A stretch of 64,000 bases of DNA from Sisyra terminalis (taxonomy: Eukaryota; Arthropoda; Insecta; Neuroptera; Sisyridae): the NCBI GenBank assembly GCA_958496175.1, contig OY292274.1, positions 64,428,630-64,492,629 of the forward strand. The letters are read 5' to 3'. Of this stretch, positions 1 to 12,632 are shown piece after piece. Each line of letters opens with the position of its first letter. The first letter of the stretch is position 1. A program made the position numbers and the translations under genes. The notes under the pieces were generated by a model. That model was not told the DNA's origin. It saw only the letters and a program-made list of their open reading frames with translations, and did not search any database.

Positions 1-76
1 GGCGTCCATAAACGTATCTCAACCAATCTCTTCCTGGACTTTTCGAAGTAGGGGTACCACACTTTGGGAAGCACTG
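1..76. mobile_element. Right end of a hAT-type transposon
   Basis: Read on the minus strand from base 76, the sequence starts CAGTGCTTCCCAAAGTGTGG and continues into ACCCC, a classic hAT terminal inverted repeat form (CAGTG followed by a CCCAAAG block). The other end lies outside the window, so the target duplication (expected to start TTCTAAAA) cannot be verified. Nothing coding is visible. Confidence 0.55.
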
Positions 77-554
77 TTCTAAAAAATCATTTGATGCTCC
101 AAAATAATATTGAGTTAATTAAGCAATACGACTACTTTTAACTTCCTGAGTTTGACTAACGGATAAAGACCTCTTCCATTGTCCTCTTAAAATAAGATTC
201 TCAACCAATGGTTGAGAAAGACTCAATAGAGTTGCTCCTACTACTTAGATCAATGATTGAGAACCCTATTTATCGAGGAATGTGCAATGGCTCAAAAATG
301 TGTACAGTTGATATTTACTATCCTTGTCTAACTAATAGCAGCGTGCGATTACTTTCTGTCACTCTATTTTCAAAACCTAGCATCTTTAAGGGTAGGAAAC
401 TTTCCTAGTTACTTTATAACAATAAATACACAAAAAAAATGCTTTTTTTACGTTAAATTTTACGTCAGAACAATTTGATCATAAATCTTTTCATACATTT
501 GTTACTGAGAAAAAAAATTAAAAGTAAGAAGTCAAAGAATCCCATGTTATTTAA
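77..554. other. AT-rich unannotated stretch
   Basis: Low-complexity AT-rich DNA with A and T runs. One 66-codon open frame (208-408) has no recognisable domain and no splice context. I see no gene or repeat here. Confidence 0.5.
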
Positions 555-1282
555 GGGGGGAAGCTGTTCTAGAATTTTGAAGAAACCGATTTTTTTTTTG
601 TCTTAAAAGGTACTTTAGAGTCTTAAAAATAACATACCAAAGGATGAATGCCGGCAAAAATGTCTAAATGCCCAAACTTTCGCAGATTAAAGGTATATAC
701 GCATTTAATATGGTTTTATAGTACTTAAAACTTTAAACGCGTTTTTCTGGAAATCACTGTTTTTGAACTGGCCGAAGACATAACTCGAGCAAATCTTCAC
801 CGATCTATACGAAATTTTGACAGTACATTCAAAATACCTTTCTCCGGAGACGTACGTAGGATTTTTTTTTTATATTGCATAGTTTTTTTTTAATCAACAA
901 TTTTTTAGTTTTTTTTTATAGTGAAAATTTTAATGTTTTGTTCAAACGTGCACTATTTCGCGAAAAAACAAAATATCGAAAAAATCCTACGTACATCTCT
1001 TGCTGGTGTCATATAGAAACTAAAAATTTTCAGGATTTTGTTTCAGGACCAAAATTAAGGAGGTTACATCTTCGGCCATGGACCAGTCTAAAAAATGAGG
1101 CGCCTCCGAAGAAATGCTGGACAGCCGCCATTTTGAATTTAATTGACACGAAAAAATTTGTATTTGTATATTAAAACCTAAATTATAAAACCTTTTCCAC
1201 AGATTTTCGATTGATTTTTTTGTGAGTCACAAAAAATTCATAAATTATGCCTATTTTTCACGCTCTAGACCAGCTTCCCCCC
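555..1282. mobile_element. 728-bp TTAA-flanked inverted-terminal-repeat element
   Basis: The left end reads TTAA then GGGGGGAAGCTGTTCTAGA. The right end read inwards gives TTAA then GGGGGGAAGCTGGTCTAGA, so terminal repeats of about 19 bp are bounded by TTAA on both sides. Duplication of TTAA is the hallmark of piggyBac-type transposition. No transposase is present. An internal inverted repeat carries a CGTACGTAGGATTTTT motif (about 851-872 and 983-996). The 99-codon frame at 875-1174 crosses this structure and looks fortuitous. Non-autonomous status is clear; superfamily is inferred from TTAA only. Confidence 0.65.
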
Positions 1283-1286
1283 TTAA

Positions 1287-2844
1287 ATGGATAATTTTTT
1301 TTATATCTTAAACTAAAAATTCAGGGGGCAATCGCTGTAAAAAAATCAATTTGGGAAATAACAGACACCCTAATAAGCAATCCGTATCATAAACCACGAA
1401 AATCGGTTCATTAAAAGTTTCCACGAAAAAAAAAATGAGGTTCAACCCGGAGTTGATAGTCATTGAACTATTTATTTTATAAACCAAACAAAATTTAATT
1501 AAACCAAATGCAAATCATTGAACGATATTTACACACAAAGTATCCAATGTATAAATATTTAAATATTTATTATAATTCGCCGACAAGAAAATATTGAAAA
1601 TTGATTGAAACCAACCACCGATTATTAACGCCAAATACCAAATGCGTTGTTGTCTTTTGTTCTATTGACATAAACCAGAATAAATTGAATCATACACATG
1701 TACGATTTACATTTAATTATTCTTGACGGCAAAATTCAAATATTACGTTAATATGCAAAGTGTATCATCCATTTAAATTTCACAATTTCCACCCCGAGAC
1801 GATGCAATCCTTATTATAAAAAAAAAAAAAAAACGTGCCGATGCATTTGTCTAGAGGAAAATTAAGTTTTTCCGGCTGCAATTCCTTTTCTGTTTTTTCT
1901 TTTTAGGGTTCACGATTTGCATGTCAATAGTACCAACATGAGGTTGGTGGTGATTGTTTGTTTGTTCGGTTATGTAGTTTGGGGATGAATTGGTCGGTGT
2001 TTGGGGATGATTTAGTGGCGCTCGTGGTCCATACTGATTGTTCATGTCTCGTACTGTGACATCGAAAAATAGTTTAAATTATAATGGCCAATTTATTTAT
2101 TATACGAACATTAAACATTTGGAGAGCAGTCGCTGGTGGTTTGACGGATATTATAAAGAGATTAAATGATTCATTAGCCGTAATATGTTGCTCGATATTA
2201 ATTATGTATGTATTAGTCACTTTGATCATCGTATCGCCAATATCAAATGAACGATTTTCATAATAAATTATAACCAAGCCAATTCAGAAGCCCATTAAAT
2301 TACGTAGTTTGATTGCTTTGCCATCGATAGTATGTTGACAATAACGAGCAAAAAAAATCTTTCCTACACTAATATTTATATTAACATATAAACCCAATGA
2401 AAATTATCAAATGAAATGCATCTAATCACGTTTATATAATAAAACTGTAAAATTTTGCATCTGCATTCATACGATTTATGTGATTCATTATTTGTGTAAT
2501 AAAATGCTCAGTAAGTGCACATAATGATATAAAATAAATGAGCTTATTTAAAATGTATTCACTATATCAATAAGCCGTAAAACAGTTCGTTTGCAATCGA
2601 TATATTTTCATTAGTTTAATGACAGTTTAACGTAAAATCCACGGGATGGTACAATGAATTAAATTTGTTATGGACAGATGTGAGTAGATTTGTGCAATCC
2701 AGTTGAGGGAAATTGTGACGAGAAATTTTCACCACAAGATATTATAATTGCATGTAGTGGGATTTGGAAAACATTTCCGGCAATTCTAGCCAATTAATGA
2801 TCAATTTATTTAACTTTTTTATAAGTTTCTGAAGATTTGAATTA
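1287..2844. other. AT-rich unannotated stretch
   Basis: Unique-looking AT-rich sequence with an A15 run near 1818. Minus-strand frames at 1851-2045 and 2074-2277 are short, low-complexity and without domain signatures. No repeat family shared with the rest of the window was noticed. Confidence 0.5.
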
Positions 2845-3904
2845 CACCGGCACACAAAAAAAAAAGTGCTCTGTACTTTTGACCGGACCTACATAGATCT
2901 ACGTATTTTGACCCCCTGAACACGAATCCGGGGTCGGTTTGACCTGTACACCCTCAAAAATTCGAGAAAACTTTAAAAAACCGAAAAAAATGGTTAAAAT
3001 CGGCAGTTTTGGTGACATAGAAATATTTTTGAACTAAACCGAGCATGATTTTCATGTTATTTGACCCGCTGAATACAAATTCGAAGTTCATTTAGATCAT
3101 AAGCTGTTTTAATTGTAAGAAAATTGCAAAAAATCTTTGAAAATTGCGAGAAATTGCAGTAATTGTGTCCAAAATTCCAAGCAGCTAGATTAATCGTGAT
3201 TTTCATGTTTTCTTATCCGCATACTATAAATCTTGAAGGTAATCGGTCCAGCCATTCTTAGAAATCCATGTAAATAGCAAAACACCCTGAAAATTTCAGA
3301 AAAATCAAAGTTCTTGTGATAAATATCACATTTTTAATGAAATCATAATAAATTTGACATGTTGCCAAATCTGTTGAGTATAAATTTGAAGTTCATTGAT
3401 CCGGAATTAAAAACAAATGCTGTTTATCGTAAAAAATCTATAGAAATAACAAAATCGCGGTTAGCCATATAATCTTCAAAAATCATATTCCAGAAATAGA
3501 ATAATATGCAAAATATCCTTTGTAGAGATTTAAAAGTTTATTTTCATCATATAATCTCGAATCTTAGAACAATAGCCGAAGAAACAATAGCCGCAATTTT
3601 TTACAATTTTTAAGGGTTTTTTGCAATTTTCTTACAATAAAAACGGCTTATGATCTACATTAACTTCGAATTTGTATTCAGCGGATCGCAAAACATGAAA
3701 ATCATGCTCGGTTGAGTTCAAAAGAATTTTTATGTCACCAAAACTGCCGATTTTAACCATTTTTTTCGGTTTTTTAAAGTTTTCTCGAATTTTTGAGGGT
3801 GTACGGGTCAAACCAACCCCGGATTCGTGTTCAAGGGGTCAAAATAGGTTGGTTTATGGAGGTCCGGTCAAAAGTACAGAGCACTTTTTTTTTGTGTGCC
3901 GGTG
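2845..3904. mobile_element. 1,060-bp inverted-repeat element, TSD TTA
   Basis: Ends are CACCGGCACACAAAA on the left and its complement ...GTGTGCCGGTG on the right, each flanked by TTA (2842-2844 and 3905-3907). The arms extend about 330 bp inwards with high similarity; both contain the GTGCTCTGTACTTTTGACCG block and the segment about the GAGCATGATTTTCATG motif. The centre (about 3200-3560) is unpaired AT-rich DNA. There is no coding sequence. A 3-bp duplication with CAC termini fits CACTA/CMC-like or Harbinger-like non-autonomous elements; I cannot decide between them. Confidence 0.7.
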
Positions 3905-3907
3905 TTA

Positions 3908-6355
3908 TCTATAAGAAGAAGAAAGGAAGATGGAAAATGTTAGTTTTGTTTTGATATTTGCAAGTAAAAAGATATAAAATACACGGCAATAATACAAATC
4001 GTTATACTTCTCAAGAACAGGGAATAATTCGTCATTGATGTTGGTACAGTGGGAATTTCGGACGTAGTTTGCACAATAAGCGACCAAAATTCTAAGGACT
4101 TCATTTCCGGGTGGCCTTATATCTATTGTTTTGGTCGGCAAAATCATCCAATTTAATGGTTCTAGACTTCTTTTTGTGGAGTTCATGGAAGTCACTAACC
4201 TAAGCCATCAAGCCTTAGACTCTTGAAGTCCTCAAAAAGAATATCCATCATAAAAGCGATAACCTATCCCCGGAAGGTCAAAAATGATGGAAAATTTCAT
4301 AAAAGTACCCCTTAAAATTAATCTTTGAAATAATATATATTTAAAAAATACATATTAATTCATAAGTTTTGATAAAGAATTGCAGAAACGTATTTGTACT
4401 CTTAGTTTGCATGATAAATTCTAGTAAAAGTTTCCAAATTTTTGGATGAAATATACAATTTTTATTTAAAAAAAATATCAGTATTCAATCGAAAACACGA
4501 ACGAATATTTAATTTTTCTCCTCACTTCATTAGTATGAAAATCTCAGCATCGATATTTTATGTTAGATTACTTGTTAGAGATTACTACACCACGCAGATT
4601 TCCTATAAATTGAATGATTGAAACATTGCATGAATATTAAAACATCCCTCCACCATTATCTTCATCTCTTTTAAACATTTTTTTTCCAATGAATTCGTGT
4701 CCAAAATACAAATCCATCGCATTTTTCTTTTCAATAACAATTAATTTCCTCTTGCAAGAAAATAAACCAAACGTTTTATATTTAAACAAAATGAGAATTT
4801 TATTCATAAAAGGAAATGATAAAGGCTTTAAAAACAAAACAGATAAAAACATTCGGTGGAACGACGCACATATAATAATCATAAAGATGTTGGAAAATTT
4901 TTTAACATACCTAAGGGAATATTTCAGGTCAAATGTTCCATGCAAAAGGATTGCTATATTAAGTATAATGGCCAAACTTATATTGAGTTTTTTTGTTTAA
5001 AATGGAAGGGAGGGAAAAATGTTGAAACTTTATACTATAATTAAATCAAATTTTCTAGGATCGTCTCAAGGACTCTTGTCTGATATGTTTCAAGTATAAA
5101 TACTATACATATACCGTGGGTAGGTAAAGTTTTGTCATCAATCATAAAGACGGTTCAATTTTTGCAAAGAAATTTTCCTGGCAATGGGAATTTCGTTAGT
5201 CATATTCGACTCGAGCTTAATCAAAGCTCGGGACGGTCTAATCGCTGGAGCTTTGAGAGGTTTGTCTCGATGAGATAATAAAACAATTTAAAGTTTGTGC
5301 AAGTTTCCAAGTCTTTGTCGATTACAAATTAGTCTTAAATGCAATTAATTAGTTGCGCACTGGAGCTTTTGCGAGCTTTTCTTATGATTGAAGTGTCACA
5401 TGTCACGGCAACGGATAATTAATGTATCGATTCACTTTAACTATCTAATAACGATTTCCACCCACTCGTAATTCATGAACTTTCACAAATTTTCCACGAA
5501 AATCTATCATTAAAAAATCCCATTTAATTAGCCATAATTTCCACAAAACTAACTTACTTCGTTTTATTAAATTAATTTGGTAAATGTTTCGGAAATTACC
5601 AAACGTTTCTTTGTTGTCTAACTATTTATTATGTCATATTATTTTTATGAAAATGTAAAGACTTTTCCGAGAATTTCACGGAAATTGTATGAATAAAATT
5701 GATTAATTTAACGACCCTTTTTTAATATGATTTAATGGACTTTGTAGAGAGTTATGTTCAATTTATTGTCAAGCATTGATTAAATTTAATATTAATAGTG
5801 GAGATATAAGTAGAGTCGTGGAAGTGATATTTTTTTCCCCATTAAGTTACGCAATGGACGATTATTTAATGTAATGATAGATAAGGCCTCTAGCATGATT
5901 TCAGCGCCTTTTTCCCCACAAAAATTAACCTGACCCTTAAATTTTTTTTTACACTTTAACTTTAAAACCGTAATAGATTCAAATAAAATGGCTATTACTA
6001 AAATGAAAGCTTAGCAAATTTCTCATAAAAGTTTTCTATATGTTCCATAGTGCACGATAAAATGACAGTTGAAACCAAACGAAAACTTCCATTTTCAAAA
6101 ATTGTGTTACATAATTGTTGATATTTCCGAAAATTATAGCCCCACATTAAGAAGAATCAGAACTCGAATGATTTTTTGAATATATACTTCTTTAGTGGCT
6201 ACAATATATAAAATATATTGCAGTCCAATTTATGTAGTATAATTTAACATAATAATATACATATTTAATATACTAATATATAAACTTAATATAATAACAT
6301 ATAAAAATCATACCACCAACATAAATTTGAACAGAAGTTCAAACAAAAATATTCG
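3908..6355. other. AT-rich unannotated stretch
   Basis: No recognisable gene. Two overlapping open frames on opposite strands (4637-4975 minus, 4689-5000 plus) reflect stop-poor sequence rather than coding; neither shows a domain, biased codons or splice sites. Around 6180-6310 the sequence is nearly pure AT with TATAAT-like strings. Confidence 0.5.
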
Positions 6356-6541
6356 TGACGTATTGTCCAGATACGTATTTCGATTGCCAAGCAATCTTCA
6401 GCAGTGGTCATCAAGTAGTTTGGATCACTCCGTAACATGAACGTGAATCATCACATAGCAGTTACGGAGTGATCCAAACTACTTGATGACCACTGATGAA
6501 GATTGCTTGGCAATCGAAATACGTATCTGGGCAATACGTCA
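6356..6541. mobile_element. Hammerhead palindrome, family D
   Basis: An inverted repeat with arms of about 80 bp, starting TGACGTATTG and ending CAATACGTCA, around a short spacer near 6437-6470. The right arm carries an intact hammerhead-like core on the plus strand (separate entry). The left arm carries the same sequence on the minus strand with one core change: CTGATGA has become CTGCTGA. The true ends may lie some tens of bases beyond the palindrome, as they do in families B and C. No clear target duplication was found here. Confidence 0.7.
6490..6530 (+). ncRNA. Hammerhead-like ribozyme core, family D
   Basis: In order: stem I strand CCA (6490-6492), core CTGATGA (6493-6499), one extra A, stem II GATTGC/GCAATC with a TTG loop (6501-6515), core GAA (6516-6518), an 8-nt self-complementary stem III ATACGTAT (6519-6526), the cleavable position C6527, and stem I strand TGG (6528-6530) pairing with CCA. 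This is type I topology. The palindromic stem III has no loop, so activity would need dimers, as proposed for minimal hammerheads in Penelope-like elements. The unpaired A after CTGATGA departs from the textbook core. Self-cleavage is inferred, not shown. Confidence 0.6.
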
Positions 6542-7860
6542 CAACTTTTTCAATAAAGAGTTGCATTTTGAGAAAGGACATTATTCTGCATCATGATAAT
6601 CCCAGGCCATATGTCACTTTGGGGACTCATCAAGTTAAATTCAATTCAAGTGAAACTTTTCGTTTCACCAGAAAAGCTTTTGCTGGTAAAAGCGCTAACA
6701 TTTTCCATTTTCCATTTTAATAATACAATTTCACTACATTCCCGTTTCCAAGTCAAGCTTTTAATAATTTGCATGCCAAACCAAAGCAAACCCAAAAAAA
6801 AGAAGTGAAAATAAATATGGCATCGCTTCGGTATATTCATATCAATTTCTCGAAGAATCATCGTTCATATCTTGGCAATATCAAAGAGAAAATTTAATTA
6901 AAACTTTCCACACACAATATCGGGCGAATCAAAAAATCGTACGACAATAGTATCCGTAATTTTATTATATTATGTATATGGCGGCATCATTAAATTGATA
7001 CAACCTCAGAGTATTTTAATGAGCAAGAGGCTCCTATTCAACGCATATATATCCATTCATTTTAAACTTACGACCGTCATACGTCTCTCAATTTCAAACA
7101 CAAGTCGCTGGTATTATTTGTCATATTATGTGGAATAAAGCCCATACAACCCTCTATGTCCCATACACCACTACCACCCCCGGCTCCCATCACCAACCAC
7201 ATCCCAAAAATATAAAGCACAGAATTTAATTTTCCACATTCCCGTTCATTCGTATGGCTTCAAGATTGCGAAATTAAGTTGGCAAAAACAATGTCGAATA
7301 ATATATATATTATATACAAAATAAATTGAACGAAATCACTCGTGTTTTCGAGCTTTTATTTTTGGCTTTACATTAGCATTATATCAATAAGTATGCCGCC
7401 TAATTGGGTGCTCTGTTTTGAATTGTTTCGATGTGTATTGATTTAAACATGTTGTCACAAACGGCAGTCGTGTAAAAGGACACAAATCAAAAGGCTTTTA
7501 CCTCGTTTACGGGGGCGCAATTTCCGGGTGTCCTTTGCGCTAATATCCGTGCGATTAAAACGATTGCTGATTTACGCGTATCGTATACGATTTATACGGT
7601 TCAAGTTCGGGGCAACAGGTTTTCGGGCTCTGGTTTGCGAATGAATTGTCTTTGATTACGTAGTAATGTTTGCTTTATTTAATTGCAAATTGAACTTTGA
7701 TGTCAATTGAAAAATTCAATGGATTCGTGATTGTTTGTTTTGAAAGAAAATTATACGAATAAATCTTTAATTTGGCTGGAAAGCTTTCATTTGGTTTCGT
7801 TAATGTGTATCCCATACAATTGCTCCAGATTATAGTTTTGGTGAAAAATAATAATAATAA
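6542..7860. other. Unannotated stretch
   Basis: AT-rich sequence with a somewhat GC-richer patch at about 7140-7215 (CACTACCACCCCCGGC) and a TA run near 7300. Short frames at 6496-6861 and 7675-7896 show no domain. No gene or repeat is supported. Confidence 0.45.
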
Positions 7861-9017
7861 GGTCACCCCAACATGTTGGTAGTTCAAGTTCATCATTATT
7901 TTATTTTTATCGTTTTTAGTTTTCCGGTGGTGGCCATATTAGTTTTACTAGGCGCAGGCATTTTCGCACTTTTAAGGTTTGCGGAAACTTGATTATCTCA
8001 GGCCCTATTTGTCCTATCAAAATGAAACTAAAAACAGAGGGTCCATAAAAATATAAGCTATAAAGTTGTAATAAGGCATTTTCACCTAAATGTAATTCTA
8101 AGGGGTGAAATTTAAGCATAAATTTTTAGCTCTCATTTGTAAAAACTCAAATTTTCACGTAAAGATTGTGAGGGAAAGGAAAGAGTCTACACGTTAAAAC
8201 TTTTTTTACAAACAATTAGGTACTAGCTGTATTCAAAAACAAAATTTAAAGTTTGAGACTTTAAGCCTTTTTAAAATAAAAAAATAACGAAATTTGGAAA
8301 TTTTCAAAATTAGCAATTTTCTGAGCTCAATATCTCTGGTGGGGGACCACATAAAAATCTGAAATATCATCCCATTATAGTAATGTATGATAGTATTATG
8401 CACCTAAAATTTGGAGTTTGAGATTTGACTAGGAGCAGAGGTATTGCAAGCACAAAATGTCAAAATAATGTATATTTCAGTACTATCATACAGTTCTATA
8501 ATGAGGTGATATTTCAGATTTTTATCTGGTCCCCCACCAGAGATATTGAGCTTAGAAAATTGCAAATTTTGAAAATTTCCAAATTTTGTTATTTTTTTAT
8601 TTCCAAAGGCTTAAAGTCTCAGACTTCAAATTTTGTTTTTGAATACAACTAGTTCCTAATTGTTGGTAAAAAATGTTTTAACGTGTAGACTCTTTCCCTT
8701 CCTTTACAATATTTCCATGAAAATTGGAGTTTTTACAAATGAGAACTAAAAATTTAGGCTGAAATTTCACCCCTTAGAATTACATTTAGGTGAAAACGTC
8801 TTATTACAACCTTATAGCTTATATTTTCATGAACCCAATGCTTTTAGTTTCATTTTGATAGGACAAATAGGGCCTGAGATAATCAAGTTTCCGCAAACCC
8901 TTAAAAGTGCGAAAATGTCTGCGCCTAGTAAAACTAATATGGTTACCACTGGAAAACTAAAAACAATAAAATTAAAATAATGATGAATTTGAACTACCAA
9001 CATGTTGAGGTGATACC
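7861..9017. mobile_element. 1.16-kb foldback element
   Basis: A long inverted repeat. The left arm starts GGTCACCCCAACATGTTGG. The right arm read inwards starts GGTATCACCTCAACATGTTG. Arms of roughly 500 bp are alignable through the block AGGCCCTATTTGTCC and GGGGGACCA, with a short centre around 8400-8480. Open frames at 7916-8119, 8425-8652 and 8827-9108 are by-products of the palindrome. No transposase is present and no convincing target duplication was found. Confidence 0.7.
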
Positions 9018-12000
9018 AAACATTTTTTTTTTTTGTTTTTAAATGGTCGAGCAACCATTTCATATATTTTTTAACCACTTTATTTGGACTGACTCTAAGG
9101 GAAAACAAAAAACCTTTTTTTTTCTTATAATTTACCTAACCAATGGATCTTAGATATAAATAGAATATAAGAGTGGTAATTTATGAGTTCTATATAATTG
9201 TTTATATCAAATAGTTAGTTCACCAGGTTACTAGCCATTCATCTTTTAAAAATTCAAATTGTAAAAATATTTTCGTAACAAAAATATAAGTTGACAATTG
9301 AATCGAAACCAACACTGTTGGCCATAAGAATTCCAATTTTCAGAATTTAATAACTTTCCACTTACTTGAACAAAATAATTATCCTCTTGATTAATTGTGC
9401 CCTTTTGAAATAATCACTAGGATCACTTTTCGGCATTTAATCAAATAAAAATATTTAATTACGAACTAATAAAGTATCAATACGTCAAACAATGCACTAA
9501 TGTCTGATAATAGCGTACACACTCGTCAATGTACGTGGCTGTTAGCCAATGGGATTGCAAGATTTTGCGATGTTCATTTGTTTTGATTGTTGAAATTTAA
9601 AAATTTGAAATACCACTCCCAGATTCAATGCCACCGTATACATTATACGTATTCAAGCTAAGCATACAGCAATTAACATTAAGCGTAGTAGTGGATTTAA
9701 ATTATTTTTTTCCACTATGTAGAACTCTTTTAAAAATTCTGAACAAAATTGGCACTATAATGATGCATCGAAAAATTAAAAAAATATTATTATAGTGGTA
9801 CCAATATTATTTCAAGGATAAAAAATATTTTTTTTGAACACATCATAAAGCTTTATAGTTGTTAATACCTAGCAAAATTCTAAAAAAAAAATATTTCCTG
9901 TTTTATACTTTTGATTATTTTTAAGAAATCTAATAAAAAAGAAGATCTTAAACTTCCAGGTTCTTAGTATTTTAATAGCACATACCTACACTGTCCTACA
10001 CATTTCTTACATATCAATAATATTTTTTCTGATTTAGTGTTTGTACGTCTATGTATTTAAGTTGAAAAATTCGACTTAATTTTTAAGGGGATATGCATTT
10101 TATCATGTTTTAATGTCACCTAAAGAAAAATTACCCAAAATTTTCGGTACTACATTAAAGTTAAACAAAAACAATTCATTTATTTATTAATAAACCACAT
10201 CCCAATTTAATTTTCCTGTAAATAAAAAAAAAACTGCAATAAAATTCCTTAGCCTTTTGGCTGGACCGAAACGCCGCTGAATTAATTTTAAGTACATGGA
10301 TTTACATCCTTTAAGTACACTTTTCTGCTAAAAATTAAATAATATTACAGGTAAATTTTTCGAGTAATGGTTTCATTACGTTGGAGCAACTTATAATTGA
10401 TTACTCCGATTTGGTCCCATCAAATGTACAACAATGACTTCTTATCGAGTATATTAGGTTTCACCATTGAAGTTGATGTATGGCTAGGCTTACAACTAAA
10501 TTTGGAGCTAAAGCACATAAGGTACCACGTACCCAAAGAAAATAGCATCTTTCTTTCTCTCTCTAGCAGGATGAATCTATGAATGATAAGTGAAAATTGA
10601 AATAAAGTATGGGCCGAAAAGAAAACAAACAACCGAAAGGAAAATCGTAAAAGTTTTACGAAGGACCTTGAAGTTTAATGATAATGTGTTGTCGATCTAC
10701 TATGTTAACATTTTGTTTTTAAATATAATTCATATGAATTTTTTTTTCACCCTCTTCTCACCATTCGATGAAAATTAATACTATAAATGCTTAACCATAT
10801 AAACTTTTACGTAAACCATGTAATGTCTTGAGTCGAAATATTAAAAGATAATATTAGACGTCCATACTGAGGCATGATGGCAGATAGTGATTTTCAAAGG
10901 GAAAGGTAAGCACTTTCAGATGAATATAGCTAAATCGCATAACTATTTATTTCAAGTTTACTTTTTTTTTTCTAATCCAACTAAACTTTTTAGTACCTAC
11001 ATCTAAGAAATGGTAACTTTAGAGTATATAAAGACATTAATGTTTCGACCTTGTAATTTATTTAAGATCAGTTTAAATCTGTAACTTCGTGTGCGTGGCA
11101 CATTAATATTTAATACTTATCATACATAATATTAATCTTTATTTGAAAGATGTTTTCTTTAAAAATGTAAAAATTTGTTTTTCATGTGAAAATCAAGTTT
11201 AATTTCAAGATTAAAAATGTATTTGTCAGTGGCGTCGTGTGTGTGACGAAAATCGTATAGATGGAAATGAGAAGGGATTTAGTGGAGTGAAATAAAGTTT
11301 TATTGCAATATTAAGTGAACACATTGAGCAAATGTATATGTGTCTCCATTTCGCTACATTTCACGTTTACCTGTCATCAAATCTTATGAAGAAGGCCCTT
11401 CTTTTGCCAAATCCCTGAACATCTATTGCAATGGTACGTGATGTAAGGTTAGACAGTATATTTATGATAAGGTCTTACATAAAGACGTTTCAGCTTTCAC
11501 TTAATCCCACAAGAAAAATAAGGCTGGAACGCGGGTAAATATTATAACGTCTGTTATCTATGTTTATTCTTATGTTCATAAGCATTTGTAGCACTCGAAA
11601 AATATATGCTCCCTCATAAACTAACAACACTGGCTGGCCCTTTTTATTAATCTTTAGCGGAGCTACATAAAAATATTATGACCACTACCGAGATACCATA
11701 CATATATATATATTATATATGTATACATATATCTATATACTTTGCCCTAAAACATCTTAAATGTTATTAATAGGTGCGTTGTGACGCACATAACAGTAGT
11801 TAGTGTACAAACTTGGCTGGCAAATAAAACTTTATGAACAGCTATTTGCATCACCCAAGCTCTATTGCCGCTCTTAATGGGACTATCAATATCAAACATT
11901 AAACATACAATTTTGGTGTCAAAATGGGACAAATTCGATATAAAAATAAGTCAAGATATCATCAATTTTATTAAAATTGAGGTCTTTAATGATATATACT

Positions 12001-12632
12001 TTTGAGAAAAAATATTTTTGCAGAATGAAAACTTAAAGTTATTGCTCTTTTTTTAATATTTGTCGAAAGGCATAAGTAAGCTTAAGTTTGTCAGCTCGAA
12101 CTATTAATATTCAAATGTTCATTTTAGGAAAAATTTTCAATTTTCCATTTGTACGAAGTTCTCGATACATTGATTAAGAACTTAAGGCTTAGAGATTGAA
12201 AATTGAAAATTAAGGATATTTGTCGGAAAAATCAATAAGTTTTTAAAGATACCAGGAATGTCAAAGAGGAAAAAGCATAAGAGGAAAAAAGAAACCTATA
12301 AAGAAATGGCAAAGTTTCTTTGCAGTTTCCCTACAAAACGTAGAACAAAGTTATCGATAAAAAGTAGCCCATTTTCCTTTGAATTAAAAATTTCTTTCAA
12401 TTTTCCTTAAAAAGTAACATTTTATTGATTTCTCGATGATCCAATCTCTTAAATGGTACCAGTCTAGACGTAAGACAAAAGAAAAAGCTACGGACAATAA
12501 AAACGCATGACAAATTTTATCTTTTCCATCGAAAAGTGGCACATTTCACGCGAAATTCTTTCCAATTTTTTTGCGTGTCAAAAAAAGAAATGGCAAATGG
12601 TGTTTCTGAAAATTAGTGTCAATGGCACTTAC
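9018..12632. other. AT-rich unannotated stretch
   Basis: No convincing gene. A TATATA/ATACAT microsatellite lies at about 11697-11740. Short frames (10397-10778, 11747-11932) have no domain signatures. A 10243-10262 segment resembles part of U2 snRNA in the GCCTTTTGGCT string only and is not a snRNA. The interval 12085-12180 belongs to a repeat also present near 26.3-27.1 kb. Confidence 0.5.
12085..12180 (+). repeat. Related empty site for the 26.4-kb hAT insertion
   Basis: This segment matches the DNA flanking the hAT element at 26359-27020: AAGTTTGTCAGCTCG, then ATTCAAATGTTCATTTT, then AAGTTCTCGATACATT followed by GATTAAGAACT. At 26 kb the same repeat is split after CTTCAAAT, and CTTCAAAT is duplicated. 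The copy here has a single TTCAAAT and no insert, so it shows the pre-insertion state of that target in another copy of the same repeat family. Confidence 0.65.

Noticed and set aside
875..1174. 99-codon frame
   Set aside because: Lies inside a non-coding TTAA-flanked element and crosses its internal inverted repeat; no recognisable protein.
4637..5000. Overlapping 112- and 103-codon frames on opposite strands
   Set aside because: No domain, no codon or splice evidence; opposite-strand overlap in AT-rich DNA is expected by chance.
10243..10262. GCCTTTTGGCT string resembling U2 snRNA
   Set aside because: Only about a dozen bases match; no branch-point recognition or Sm site follows.
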